Assembly (NCBI GenBank): GCA_030867875.1
Contig: JAOWCC010001616.1
Span: 338,699 to 402,698 of the forward strand
Direction of reading: 5' to 3'
From: Actinernus sp. WN-2022
Lineage: Eukaryota > Cnidaria > Anthozoa > Actiniaria > Actinernidae
Length of the DNA stretch: 64,000 nt
Shown here: in pieces, positions 37,201-48,178 of the stretch
Layout: the number at the start of each line of letters is the position of its first letter
How positions within the stretch are numbered: the first letter of the stretch is position 1
Translations under genes and position numbers: made by a program
The notes under the pieces: model-generated
Told to the model about the DNA's origin: nothing
The model's input: the letters and a program-made list of their open reading frames with translations, nothing else
Databases searched by the model: none

Positions 37201-38901
37201 TTGTCAGACCTAGCGGAAAATGCTCATTGTCACTAAGCAAATCGTCACGCCAATCTTCAGGCAAATCGGTTGTTCACGAAAAAGTTCGAAATTCTACACC
37301 CCTCCACTCAAAACACCCTCACCCCCCTCCCCCCATAAAATACCTAGAGATCAGGAACTCGTCTTTTTGCCGTTTTCTTGAAAGGGCAAATGACAGCTAA
37401 AGATTTTTCTGGCCTTTCTAGCCTATAATTTACTTGTGTTGTGTTAGATCTATCCCATAATTTCTTTATTGGAGAGCTAGAGGTTTGGGTTTGGTTAGAA
37501 AAAAGGCCATTTTCTGGTATTTGTACTCAATATACAGCAAACTTCCATCGATTAATCTTAATCTACAGGAAGAGAACGTTGTATTGCCGTATAGTGCATC
37601 GAAATCCATTAAAAGCTCGAGAAATGACGCCACATTGACATTTAGGTAACATAAGTAAGTTAATGTGTACCTGTGGTCTTTAAAAGCCAGAAAGTCACTT
37701 TTCAACTTTTTTCCCCCGATTTTTGTCAGACCTAGCGGAAAATGCTCATTGTCACTAAGCAAATCGTCAAGCCCAACTTCAGGCAAATCGGTTGTTCACG
37801 AAAAAGTTCGAAATTCTACACCCCTCCACTCAAAACACCCTCCCCCCCCCTCCCCCCATAAAATACCTAGAGATCAGGAACTCGTCTTTTTGCCGTTTTC
37901 TTGAAAGGGCAAATGACAGCTAAAGATTTTTCTGGCCTTTCTAGCCTATAATTTACTTGTGTTGTGTTAGATATATCCCATAATTTCTTTATTGGAGAGC
38001 TAGAGGTTTGGGTTTGGTTAGAAAAAGGCCATTTTCTGGTATTTGTACTCAATATACAGGAAACTTCCATCGATTAATCTTAATCTACAGGAAGAGAACG
38101 TTGTATTACCGTATAGTGCATCGAAATCCATTAAAAGCTCGAGAAATGGCGCCACATTGACATTTAGGTAACATAAGTAAGTTAATGTGTACCTGTTGTC
38201 TTTAAAAGCCAGAAAGTCACTTTTCAACTTTTTTTCCCCGATTTTTGTCAGACCTAGCGGAAAATGCTCATTGTCACTAAGCAAATCGTCACGCCAAACT
38301 TCAGGCAAATCGCTTGTTCACGAAAAAGTTCGAAATTCTACACCCCTCCACTCAAAACACCCTCCCCCCCCCTCCCCCCATAAAATACCTTGAGATCAGG
38401 AACTCGTCTTTTTGCCGTTTTCTTGAAAGGGCAAATGACAGCTAAAGATTTTTCTGGCCTTTCTAGCCTATAATTTACTTGTGTTGTGTTAGATCTATCC
38501 CATAATTTCTTTATTGGAGAGCTAGAGGTTTGGGTTTGGTTAGAAAAAAGGCCATTTTCTGGTATTTGTACTCAATATACAGGAAACTTCCATCGATTAA
38601 TCTTAATCTACAGGAAGAGAACGTTGTATTACCGTATAGTGCATCGAAATCCATTAAAAGCTCGAGAAATGGCGCCACATTGACATTTAGGTAACATAAG
38701 TAAGTTAATGTGTACCTGTTGTCTTTAAAAGCCAGAAAGTCACTTTTCAACTTTTTTTCCCCGATTTTTGTCAGACCTAGCGGAAAATGCTCATTGTCAC
38801 TAAGCAAATCGTCACGCCAAACTTCAGGCAAATCGCTTGTTCACGAAAAAGTTCGAAATTCTACACCCCTCCACTCAAAACACCCTCCCCCCCCTCCCCC
38901 C
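34206..38901. repeat. B-subfamily trimer HOR, about three rounds
   Basis: Rounds start at 34206, 35769 and 37335, giving periods of 1563 and 1566 bp. The first monomer has the rare pair CCTGTGGTCTTT and CGTCAAGCCCAAC. The second has AGATATATCC, GTATTACCG and AATCGCTTG. The third, in the first two rounds, has CACGCCAATCTTC and a CCTCACCCCCCT tract; in the last round it is replaced by a related monomer (38380) without those marks. Monomer starts are 34206, 34729, 35248, 35769, 36292, 36814, 37335, 37858 and 38380. Confidence 0.87.
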
Positions 38902-40473
38902 ATAAAATACCTTGAGATCAGGAACTCGTCTTTTTGCCGTTTTCTTGAAAGGGCAAATGACAGCTAAAGATTTTTCTGGCCTTTCTAGCCTATAATTTAC
39001 TTGTGTTGTGTTAGATCTATCCCATAATTTCTTTATTGGAGAGCTAGAGGTTTGGGTTTGGTTAGAAAAAGGCCATTTTCTGGTATTTGTACTCAATATA
39101 CAGCAAACTTCCATCGATTAATCTTAATCTACAGGAAGAGAACGTTGTATTGCCGTATAGTGCATCGAAATCCATTAAAAGCTCGAGAAATGGCGCCACA
39201 TTGACATTTAGGTAACATAAGTAAGTTAATGTGTACCTGTTGTCTTTAAAAGCCAGAAAGTCACTTTTCAACTTTTTTCCCCCGATTTTTGTCAGACCTA
39301 GCGGAAAATGCTCATTGTCACTAAGCAAATCGTCACGCCAAACTTCAGGCAAATCGGTTGTTCACGAAAAAGTTCGAAATTCTACACCCCTCCACTCAAA
39401 ACACCCTCACCCCCCTCCCCCCATAAAATACCTAGAGATCAGGAACTCGTCTTTTTGCCGTTTTCTTGAAAGGGCAAATGACAGCTAAAGATTTTTCTGG
39501 CCTTTCTAGCCTATAATTTACTTGTGTTGTGTTAGATCTATTCCATAATTTCTTTATTGGAGAGCTAGAGGTTTGGGTTTGGTTAGAAAAAAGGCCATTT
39601 TCTGGTATTTGTACTCAATATACAGGAAACTTCCATCGATTCATCTTAATCTACAGGAAGAGAACGTTGTATTGCCGTATAGTGCATCGAAATCCATTAA
39701 AAGCTCGAGAAATGACGCCACATTGACATTTAGGTAACATAAGTTAGTTAATGTGTACCTGTTGTCTTTAAAAGCCAGAAAGTCACTTTTCAACTTTCCC
39801 CCCCCCCCCGATTTTTGTCAGACCTAGCGGAAAATGCTCATTGTCACTAAGCAAATCGTCACGCCAAACTTCAGGCAAATCGGTTGTTCACGAAAAAGTT
39901 CGAAATTCTACACCCCTCCACTCAAAACACCCCCCCCCCCCCTTCCCCCCATAAAATACCTAGAGATCAGGAACTCGTCTTTTTGCCGTTTTCTTGAAAG
40001 GGCAAATGACAGCTAAAGATTTTTCTGGCCTTTCTAGCCTATAATTTACTTGTGTTGTGTTAGATCTATCCCATAATTTCTTTATTGGAGAGCTAGAGGT
40101 TTGGGTTTGGTTAGAAAAAGGCCATTTTCTGGTATTAGTACTCAATATACAGGAAACTTCCATCGATTAATCTTAATCTACAGGAAGAGAACGTTGTATT
40201 GCCGTATAGTGCATCGAAATCCATTAAAAGCTCGAGAAATGGCGCCACATTGACATTTAGGTAACATAAGTAAGTTAATGTGTACCTGTTGTCTTTAAAA
40301 GCCAGAAAGTCACTTTTCAACTTTTTTTCCCCGATTTTTGTCAGACCTAGCGGAAAATGCTCATTGTCACTAAGCAAATCGTCACGCCAAACTTCAGGCA
40401 AATCGGTTGTTCACGAAAAAGTTCGAAATTCTACACCCCTCCACTCAAAACACACCCCCCCCCCCCTCCCCCC
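38902..40473. repeat. B-to-mixed transition, monomers m74-m76
   Basis: Starts are 38902, 39423 and 39951. m74 keeps ACCTTGAGATC and has CAGCAAACTT with a CCTCACCCCCCT tract. m75 (528 bp, among the longest) has GATCTATTCC, CGATTCATCTTAATC, AAGTTAGTTAATG and an internal 12-C run. m76 has GGTATTAGTACTC and a tract beginning CACACCCC. By 39951 the B marks are gone. Confidence 0.8.
39795..39809. repeat. Expanded internal C tract in m75 (T3C12)
   Basis: In nearly all monomers the internal pyrimidine tract near offset 375 is 11 bases long with a moving boundary: T7C4, T6C5 or T5C6, followed by GATTTTTGTC. Here it is TTT followed by 12 C residues (39798-39809), longer and much richer in C. It could be slippage after successive T-to-C changes or a sequencing or assembly error. 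Confidence 0.8.
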
Positions 40474-43083
40474 ATAAAATACCTAGAGATCAGGAACTCG
40501 TCTTTTTGCCGTTTTCTTGAAAGGGCAAATCACAGCTAAAGATTTTTCTGGCCTTTCTAGCCTATAATTTACTTGTGTTGTGTTAGATCTATCCCATAAT
40601 TTCTTTATTGGAGAGCTAGAGGTTTGGGTTTGGTTAGAAAAAGGCCATTTTCTGGTATTTGTACTCAACATACAGGAAACGTCCATCGATTAATCTTAAT
40701 GTACAGGAAGAGAACGTTGTATTGCCGTATAGTGCATCGAAATCCATTAAAAGCTCGAGAAATGGCGCCACATTGACATTTAGGTAACATAAGTAAGTTA
40801 ATGTGTACCTGTTGTCTTTAAAAGCCAGAAAGTCACTTTTCAACTTTTTTTCCCCGATTTTTGTCAGACCTAGCGAAAAATGCTCATTGTCACTAAGCAA
40901 ATCGTCACGCCAAACTTCAGGCAAATCGGTTGTTCACGAAAAAGTTCGAAATTCTACACCCCTCCACTCAAAACACCCTCCCCCCCCCCTCCTCCCCCCA
41001 TAAAATACCTAGAGATCAGGAACTCGTCTTTTTGCCGTTTTCTTGAAAGGGCAAATGACAGCTAAAGATTTTTCTGGCCTTTCTAGCCTATAATTTACTT
41101 GTGTTGTGTTAGATCTATCCCATAATTTCTTTATTGGAGAGCTAGAGGTTTGGGTTTGGTTAGAAAAAGGCCATTTTCTGGTATTTGTACTCAATATACA
41201 GGAAACTTCCATCGATTAATCTTAATCTACAGGAAGAGAACGTTGTATTGCCGTATAGTGCATCGAAATCCATTACAAGAACGAGAAATGGCGCCACATT
41301 GACATTTAGGTAACATAAGTAAGTTAATGTGTACCTGTTGTCTTCAAAAGCCAGAAAGTCACTTTTCAACTTTTTCCCCCCGATTTTTGTCAGACCTAGC
41401 GGAAAATCCTCATTGTCACTAAGCAAATCGTCACGCCAAACTTCAGGCAAATCGGTTGTTCACGAAAAAGATCGAAATTCCACACCCCTCCACTCAAAAC
41501 ACCCCCCCCCCCTCCCCCCATAAAATACCTAGAGATCAGGAACTCGTCTTTTTGCCGTTTTCTTGAAAGGGCAAATGACAGCTAAAGATTTTTCTGGCCT
41601 TTCTAGCCTATAATTTACTTGTGTTGTGTTAGATCTATCCCATAATTTCTTTATTGGAGAGCTAGAGGTTTGGGTTTGGTTAGAAAAAGGCCATTTTCTG
41701 GTATTTGTACTCAATATACAGGAAACTTCCATCGATTAATCTTAATCTACAGGAAGAGAACGTTGTATTGCCGTATAGTGCATCGAAATCCATTACAAGA
41801 ACGAGAAATGGCGCCACATTGACATTTAGGTAACATAAGTAAGTTAATGTGTACCTGTTGTCTTCAAAAGCCAGAAAGTCACTTTTCAACTTTTTCCCCC
41901 CGATTTTTGTCAGACCTAGCGGAAAATCCTCATTGTCACTAAGCAAATCGTCACGCCAAACTTCAGGCAAATCGGTTGTTCACGAAAAAGATCGAAATTC
42001 CACACCCCTCCACTCAAAACACCCCCCCCCCCCTCCCCCCATAAAATACCTAGAGATCAGGAACTCGTCTTTTTGCCGTTTTCTTGAAAGGGCAAATGAC
42101 AGCTAAAGATTTTTCTGGCCTTTCTAGCCTATAATTTACTTGTGTTGTGTTAGATCTATCCCATAATTTCTTTATTGGAGAGCTAGAGGTTTGGGTTTGG
42201 TTAGAAAAAGGCCATTTTCTGGTATTTGTACTCAATATACAGGAAACGTCCATCGATTAATCTTAATCTACAGGAAGAGAACGTTGTATTGCCGTATTGT
42301 GTATCGAAATCCATTAAAAGCTCGAGAAATGGCGCCACATTGACATTTAGGTAACATAAGTAAGTTAATGTGTACCTGTTGTCTTTAAAAGCCAGAAAGT
42401 CACTTTTCAACTTTTTTTCCCCGATTTTTGTCAGACCTAGCGGAAAATGCTCATTGTCACTAAGCAAATCGTCACGCCAAACTTGAGGCAAATCGGTTGT
42501 TCACGAAAAAGTTCGAAATTCTACACCCCTCCACTCAAAACACCCCCCCCCCCCCTCCCCCCATAAAATACCTAGAGATCAGGAACTCGTCTTTTTGCCG
42601 TTTTCTTGAAAGGGCAAATCACAGCTAAAGATTTTTCTGGCCTTTCTAGCCTATAATTTACTTGTGTTGTGTTAGATCTATCCCATAATTTCTTTATTGG
42701 AGAGCTAGAGGTTTGGGTTTGGTTAGAAAAAGGCCATTTTCTGGTATTTGTACTCAACATACAGGAAAAGTCCATCGATTAATCTTAATCTACAGGAAGA
42801 GAACGTTGTATTGCCGTATAGTGCATCGAAATCCATTAAAAGCTCGAGAAATGGCGCCACATTGACATTTAGGTAACATAAGTAAGTTAATGTGTACCTG
42901 TTGTCTTTAAAAGCCAGAAAGTCACTTTTCAACTTTTTTTCCACGATTTTTGTCAGACCTAGCGGAAAATGCTCATTGTCACTAAGCAAATCGTCACGCC
43001 AAACTTCAGGCAAATCGGTTGTTCACGAAAAAGTTCGAAATTCTACACCCCTCCACTCAAAACACCCTCCCCCCCCTCCCCCC
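40474..43083. repeat. Mixed monomers m77-m81 with a fresh tandem duplicate
   Basis: Starts are 40474, 41000, 41520, 42041 and 42563. m77 and m81 share GGCAAATCACAG and CAACATACAGG and are closely related although four monomers apart. m78 (41000-41519) and m79 (41520-42040) are almost identical, both with CAAGAACGAG, GGAAAATCCTC and GAAAAAGATCG, which I saw in no other monomer. m80 is an E-like monomer with the private change AACTTGAGGC. Confidence 0.86.
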
Positions 43084-44125
43084 ATAAAATACCTTGAGAT
43101 CAGGAACTCGTCTTTTTGCCGTTTTCTTGAAAGGGCAAATGACAGCTAAAGATTTTTCTGGCCTTTCTAGCCTATAATTTACTTGTGTTGTGTTAGATCT
43201 ATCCCATAATTTCTTTATTGGAGAGCTAGAGGTTTGGGTTTGGTTAGAAAAAAGGCCATTTTCTGGTATTTGTACTCAATATACAGCAAACTTCCATCGA
43301 TTAATCTTAATCTACAGGAAGAGAACGTTGTATTGCCGTATAGTGCATCGAAATCCATTAAAAGCTCGAGAAATGACGCCACATTGACATTTAGGTAACA
43401 TAAGTAAGTTAATGTGTACCTGTTGTCTTTAAAAGCCAGAAAGTCACTTTTCAACTTTTTTCCCCCGATTTTTGTCAGACCTAGCGGAAAATGCTCATTG
43501 TCACTAAGCAAATCGTCACGCCAAACTTCAGGCAAATCGGTTGTTCACGAAAAAGTTCGAAATTCTACACCCCTCCACTCAAAACACCCCCCCCCCCCCT
43601 CCCCCCATAAAATACCTAGAGATCAGGAACTCGTCTTTTTGCCGTTTTCTTGAAAGGGCAAATGACAGCTAAAGATTTTTCTGGCCTTTCTAGCCTATAA
43701 TTTACTTGTGTTGTGTTAGATCTATCCCATAATTTCTTTATTGGAGAGCTAGAGGTTTGGGTTTGGTTAGAAAAAGGCCATTTTCTGGTATTTGTACTCA
43801 ATATACAGGAAACTTCCATCGATTAATCTTAATCTACAGGAAGAGAACGTTGTATTGCCGTATAGTGCATCGCAATCCATTAAAAGCTCGAGAAATGGCG
43901 CCACATTGACATTTAGGTAACATAAGTAAGTTAATGTGTACCTGTTGTCTTCAAAAGCCAGAAAGTCACTTTTCAACTTTTTTCCCCGATTTTTGTCAGA
44001 CCTAGCGGAAAATGCTCATTGTCACTAAGCAAATCGTCACGCCAAACTTCAGGCAAATCGGTTGTTCACGAAAAAGTTCGAAATTCCACACCCCTCCACT
44101 CAAAACACCCCCCCCCCCTCCCCCC
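43084..44125. repeat. Small B-subfamily island, m82-m83
   Basis: m82 (43084) has the complete B marks ACCTTGAGATC, AGAAAAAAGG, CAGCAAACTT and AAATGACGCC, nearly 4 kb beyond the main B block. m83 (43607) has the private change CATCGCAATCC, TCTTCAAAAG and a shortened internal tract. The neighbours on both sides are non-B. This is either transfer of a B segment by conversion or crossover, or a remnant of a B block once longer. Confidence 0.82.
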
Positions 44126-45694
44126 ATAAAATACCTAGAGATCAGGAACTCGTCTTTTTGCCGTTTTCTTGAAAGGGCAAATGACAGCTAAAGATTTTTC
44201 TGGCCTTTCTAGCCTATAATTTACTTGTGTTGTGTTAGATCTATCCCATAATTTCTTTATTGGAGAGCTAGAGGTTTGGGTTTGGTTAGAAAAAGGCCAT
44301 TTTCTGGTATTTGTACTCAATATACAGGAAACGTCCATCGATTAATCTTAATCTACAGGAAGAGAACGTTGTATTGCCGTATTGTGTATCGAAATCCATT
44401 AAAAGCTCGAGAAATGGCGTCACATTGACATTTAGGTAACATAAGTAAGTTAATGTGTACCTGTTGTCTTTAAAAGCCAGAAAGTCACTTTTCAACTTTT
44501 TTTCCCCGATTTTTGTCAGACCTAGCGGAAAATGCTCATTGTCACTAAGCAAATCGTCACGCCAAACTTCAGGCAAATCGGTTGTTCACGAAAAAGTTCG
44601 AAATTCTACACCCCTCCACTCAAAACACCCTCCCCCCCCTCTCCCCCCATAAAATACCTAGAGATCAGGAACTCGTCTTTTTGCCGTTTTCTTGAAAGGG
44701 CAAATGACAGCTACAGATTTTTCTGGCCTTTCTAGCCTATAATTTACTTGTGTTGTGTTAGATCTATCCCATAATTTCTTTATTGGAGAGCTAGAGGTTT
44801 GGGTTTGGTTAGAAAAAGGCCATTTTCTGGTATTTGTACTCAATATACAGGAAACTTCCATCGATTAGTCTTAATCTACAGGAAGAGAACGTTGTATTGC
44901 CGTATAGTGCATCGAAATCCATTAAAAGCTCGAGAAATGGCGTCACATTGACATTTAGGTAACATAAGTAAGTTAATGTGTACCTGTTGTCTTTAAAAGC
45001 CAGAAAGTCACTTTTCAACTTTTTTTCCCCGATTTTTGTCAGACCTTGCGGAAAATGCTCATTGTCACTAAGCAAATCGTCAGGCCAAACTTCAGGCAAA
45101 TCGGTTGTTCACGAAAAAGTTCGAAATTCTACACCCCTCCACTCAAAACACCCTCCCCCCCCTCTCCCCCCATAAAATACCTAGAGATCAGGAACTCGTC
45201 TTTTTGCCGTTTTCTTGAAAGGGCAAATGACAGCTACAGATTTTTCTGGCCTTTCTAGCCTATAATTTACTTGTGTTGTGTTAGATCTATCCCATAATTT
45301 CTTTATTGGAGAGCTAGAGCTTTGGGTTTGGTTAGAAAAAGGCCATTTTCTGGTATTTGTACTCAATATACAGGAAACTTCCATCGATTAATCTTAATCT
45401 ACAGGAAGAGAACGTTGTATTGCCGTATAGTGCATCGAAATCCATTACAAGCTCGAGAAATGGCGCCACATTGACATTTAGGTAACATAAGTAAGTTAAT
45501 GTGTACCTGTTGTCTTCAAAAGCCAGAAAGTCACTTTTCAACATTTTTTCCCCGATTTTTGTCAGACCTAGCGGAAATCGCTCATTGTCACTAAGCAAAT
45601 CGTCACGCCAAACTTCAGGCAAATCGGTTGTTCACGAAAAAGTTCGAAATTCTACACCCCTCCACTCAAAACACCCTCCCCCCCTCCTCCCCCC
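44126..45694. repeat. Monomers m84-m86 (T-like and G-like)
   Basis: Starts are 44126, 44649 and 45172. m84 and m85 both have ATGGCGTCACA (T mark). m85 also has AGCTACAGAT and the private changes GATTAGTCTT, GACCTTGCGG and GTCAGGCC. m86 has AGCTACAGAT, GAGCTTTGGG and GGAAATCGCTC. The last mark ties it to the monomers at 1040 and 3520, and it precedes a copy of the block starting at 4565. Confidence 0.82.
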
Positions 45695-48178
45695 ATAAAA
45701 TACCTAGAGATCAGGAACTCGTCTTTTTGCCGTTTCCTTGAAAGGGCAAATGACAGCTAAAGATTTTTCTGGCCTTTCTAGCCTATAATTTACTTGTGTT
45801 GTGTTAGATCTATCCCATAATTTCTTTATTGGAGAGCTAGAGGTTTGGGTTTGGTTAGAAAAAGGCCATTTTCTGGTATTTTTACTCAATATACAGCAAA
45901 CTTCCATCGATTAATCTTAATCTACAGGAAGAGAACGTTGTATTGCCGTATAGTGCATCGAAATCCATTAAAAGCTCGAGAAATGGCGCCACATTGACAT
46001 TTAGGTAACATAAGTAAGTTAATGTGTACCTGTTGTCTTCAAAAGCCAGAAAGTCACTTTTCAACTTTTTCCCCCCGATTTTTGTCAGACCTAGCGGAAA
46101 ATGCTCATTGTCACTAAGCAAATCGTCACGCCAAACTTCAGGCAAATCGGTTGTTCACGAAAAAGTTCGAAATTCCACACCCCTCCACTCAAAACACCCC
46201 CCCCCCCCTCCCCCCATAAAATACCTAGAGATCAGGAACTCGTCTTTTTGCCGTTTTCTTGAAAGGGCAAATGACAGCTAAATATTTTTCTGGCCTTTCT
46301 AGCCTATAATTTACTTGTGTTGTGTTAGATCTATCCCATAATTTCTTTATTGGAGAGCTAGAGGTTTGGGTTTGGTTAGAAAAAGGCCATTTTCTGGTAT
46401 TTGTACTCAATATACAGGAAACGTCCATCGATTAATCTTAATCTACAGGAAGAGAACGTTGTATTGCCGTATAGACGCTATGCATAAAGCTGGAACCTAA
46501 TTTACGTAAATTCAGAATTTTAACATTTGAAGAAAAATTGACACTGTATCCTGAAAGAGCAAGTACAAGTTATTCATCATGTGCAATTTAATAGTTTTAT
46601 AACAAATTTCTCCAAAGTTATTACCATTTACCGCTCAGGAAAAACATGAAAGCGAGGCTGGTAGGGCCTGGCTGACTATTTTCATACAAATCTCTCTTAT
46701 TTCAAAAGTTTATTACTCTGTAGCAATGTAACTTATGACACTCAAATTTCACAGGATTACTTATTTTTGCATGTTCTTTTACGTGACAATGTTGGTTTTC
46801 ACAAATATTTATTGCTGACTGGAGAAATCCCGTTGTAATGAAAATGTCCTTTATGCATAGGGTGTATAGTGCATCGAAATCCATTACAAGCTCGAGAAAT
46901 GGCGCCACATTGACATTTAGGTAACATAAGTAAGTTAATGTGTACCTGTTGTCTTCAAAAGCCAGAAAGTCACTTTTCAACTTTTTCCCCCCGATTTTTG
47001 TCAGACCTAGCGGAAAATGCTCATTGTCACTAAGCAAATAGTCACGCCAAACTTCAGGCAAATCGGTTGTTCACGAAAAAGTTCGAAATTCCACACCCCT
47101 CCATTCAAAACACCCCCCCCCCCCCCTCCCCCCATAAAATACCTAGAGATCAGGAACTCGTCTTTTTGCTGTTTTCTTGAAAGGGTAAATGACAGCTAAA
47201 GATTTTTCTGGCCTTTCTAGCCTATAATTTACTTGTGTTGTGTTAGATCTATCCCATAATTTCTTTATTGGAGAGCTAGAGGTTTGGGTTTGGTTAGAAA
47301 AAGGCCATTTTCTGGTATTTGTACTCAATACACAGGTAACTTCCATCGATTAATCTTAATCTACAGGAAGAGAACGTTGTATTGCCGTATAGTGCATCGA
47401 AATCCATTACAAGATCGAGAAATGGCGCCACATTGACATTTAGGTAACATAAGTAAGTTAATGTGTACCTGTTGTCTTCAAAAGCCAGAAAGTCACTTTT
47501 CAACTTTTTCCCCCCGATTTTTGTCAGACCTAGCGGAAAATGCTCATTGTCACTAAGCAAATCGTCACGCCAAACTTCAGGCAAATCGGTTGTTCACGAA
47601 AAAGTTCGAAATTCCACACCCCTCCACTCAAAACACCCCCCCCCCCTCCCCCCATAAAATACCTAGAGATCAGGAACTCGTCTTTTTGCCGTTTTCTTGA
47701 AAGGGCAAATGACAGCTAAAGATTTTTCTGGCCTTTCTAGCCTATAATTTACTTGTGTTGTGTTAGATTTATCCCATAATTTCTTTATTGGAGAGCTAGA
47801 GGTTTGTTTTGGTTAGAAAAAGGCCATTTTCTGGTATTTGTACTCAATATACAGGAAACGTCCATCGATTAATCTTAATCTACAGGAAGAGAACGTTGTA
47901 TTGCCGTATTGTGTATCGAAATCCATTAAAAGCTCGAGAAATGGCGCCACATTGACATTTAGGTAACATAAGTAAGTTAATGTGTACCTGTTGTCTTTAA
48001 AAGCCAGAAAGTCACTTTTCAACTTTTTTCCCCCGATTTTTGTCAGACCTAGCGGAAAATGCTCATTGTCACTAAGCAAATCGTCACGCCAAACTTCAGG
48101 CAAATCGGTTGTTCACGAAAAAGTTCGAAATTCTACACCCCTCCACTCAAAACACCCTCCCCCCCCCCTCCTCCCCCC
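45695..48178. repeat. Copy of the 4565-7049 block, m87-m90, with element copy 3
   Basis: Starts are 45695, 46216, 47134 and 47654. They correspond one to one to 4565, 5088, 6002 and 6525, at offsets of 41128-41132 bp, differing almost only in C-tract length and single bases. One large difference is the left half of m88 (AGCTAAATATTTTT, AGATCTATCC, GGTTTGGGTTTGG). It is unlike its counterpart m10 and like m4 (1562). m89 has the private change TTTTTGCTGTTTTC. Confidence 0.86.
46475..46863. mobile_element. Non-autonomous TIR element (MITE-like), copy 3
   Basis: This copy is 389 bp in m88, at the same satellite position as the others. The TIRs are at 46475-46489 and 46849-46863, with one change at position 3 (ACGCTATG). 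GTATAG repeats flank it at 46469-46474 and 46864-46869. The interior matches copy 2, so these two copies 41 kb apart are closer to each other than copy 2 is to copy 1, only 3 kb away. It has no coding capacity. Confidence 0.9.

Noticed and set aside
26893..40473. B block as a different satellite or transposon insertion
   Set aside because: B monomers align to the others along their full length and keep phase with the array. They are a subfamily.
2345..46863. Three independent transpositions into the same site
   Set aside because: All three copies share the same target, the same right-flank variants and the same next monomer, so one insertion followed by array duplication is simpler.
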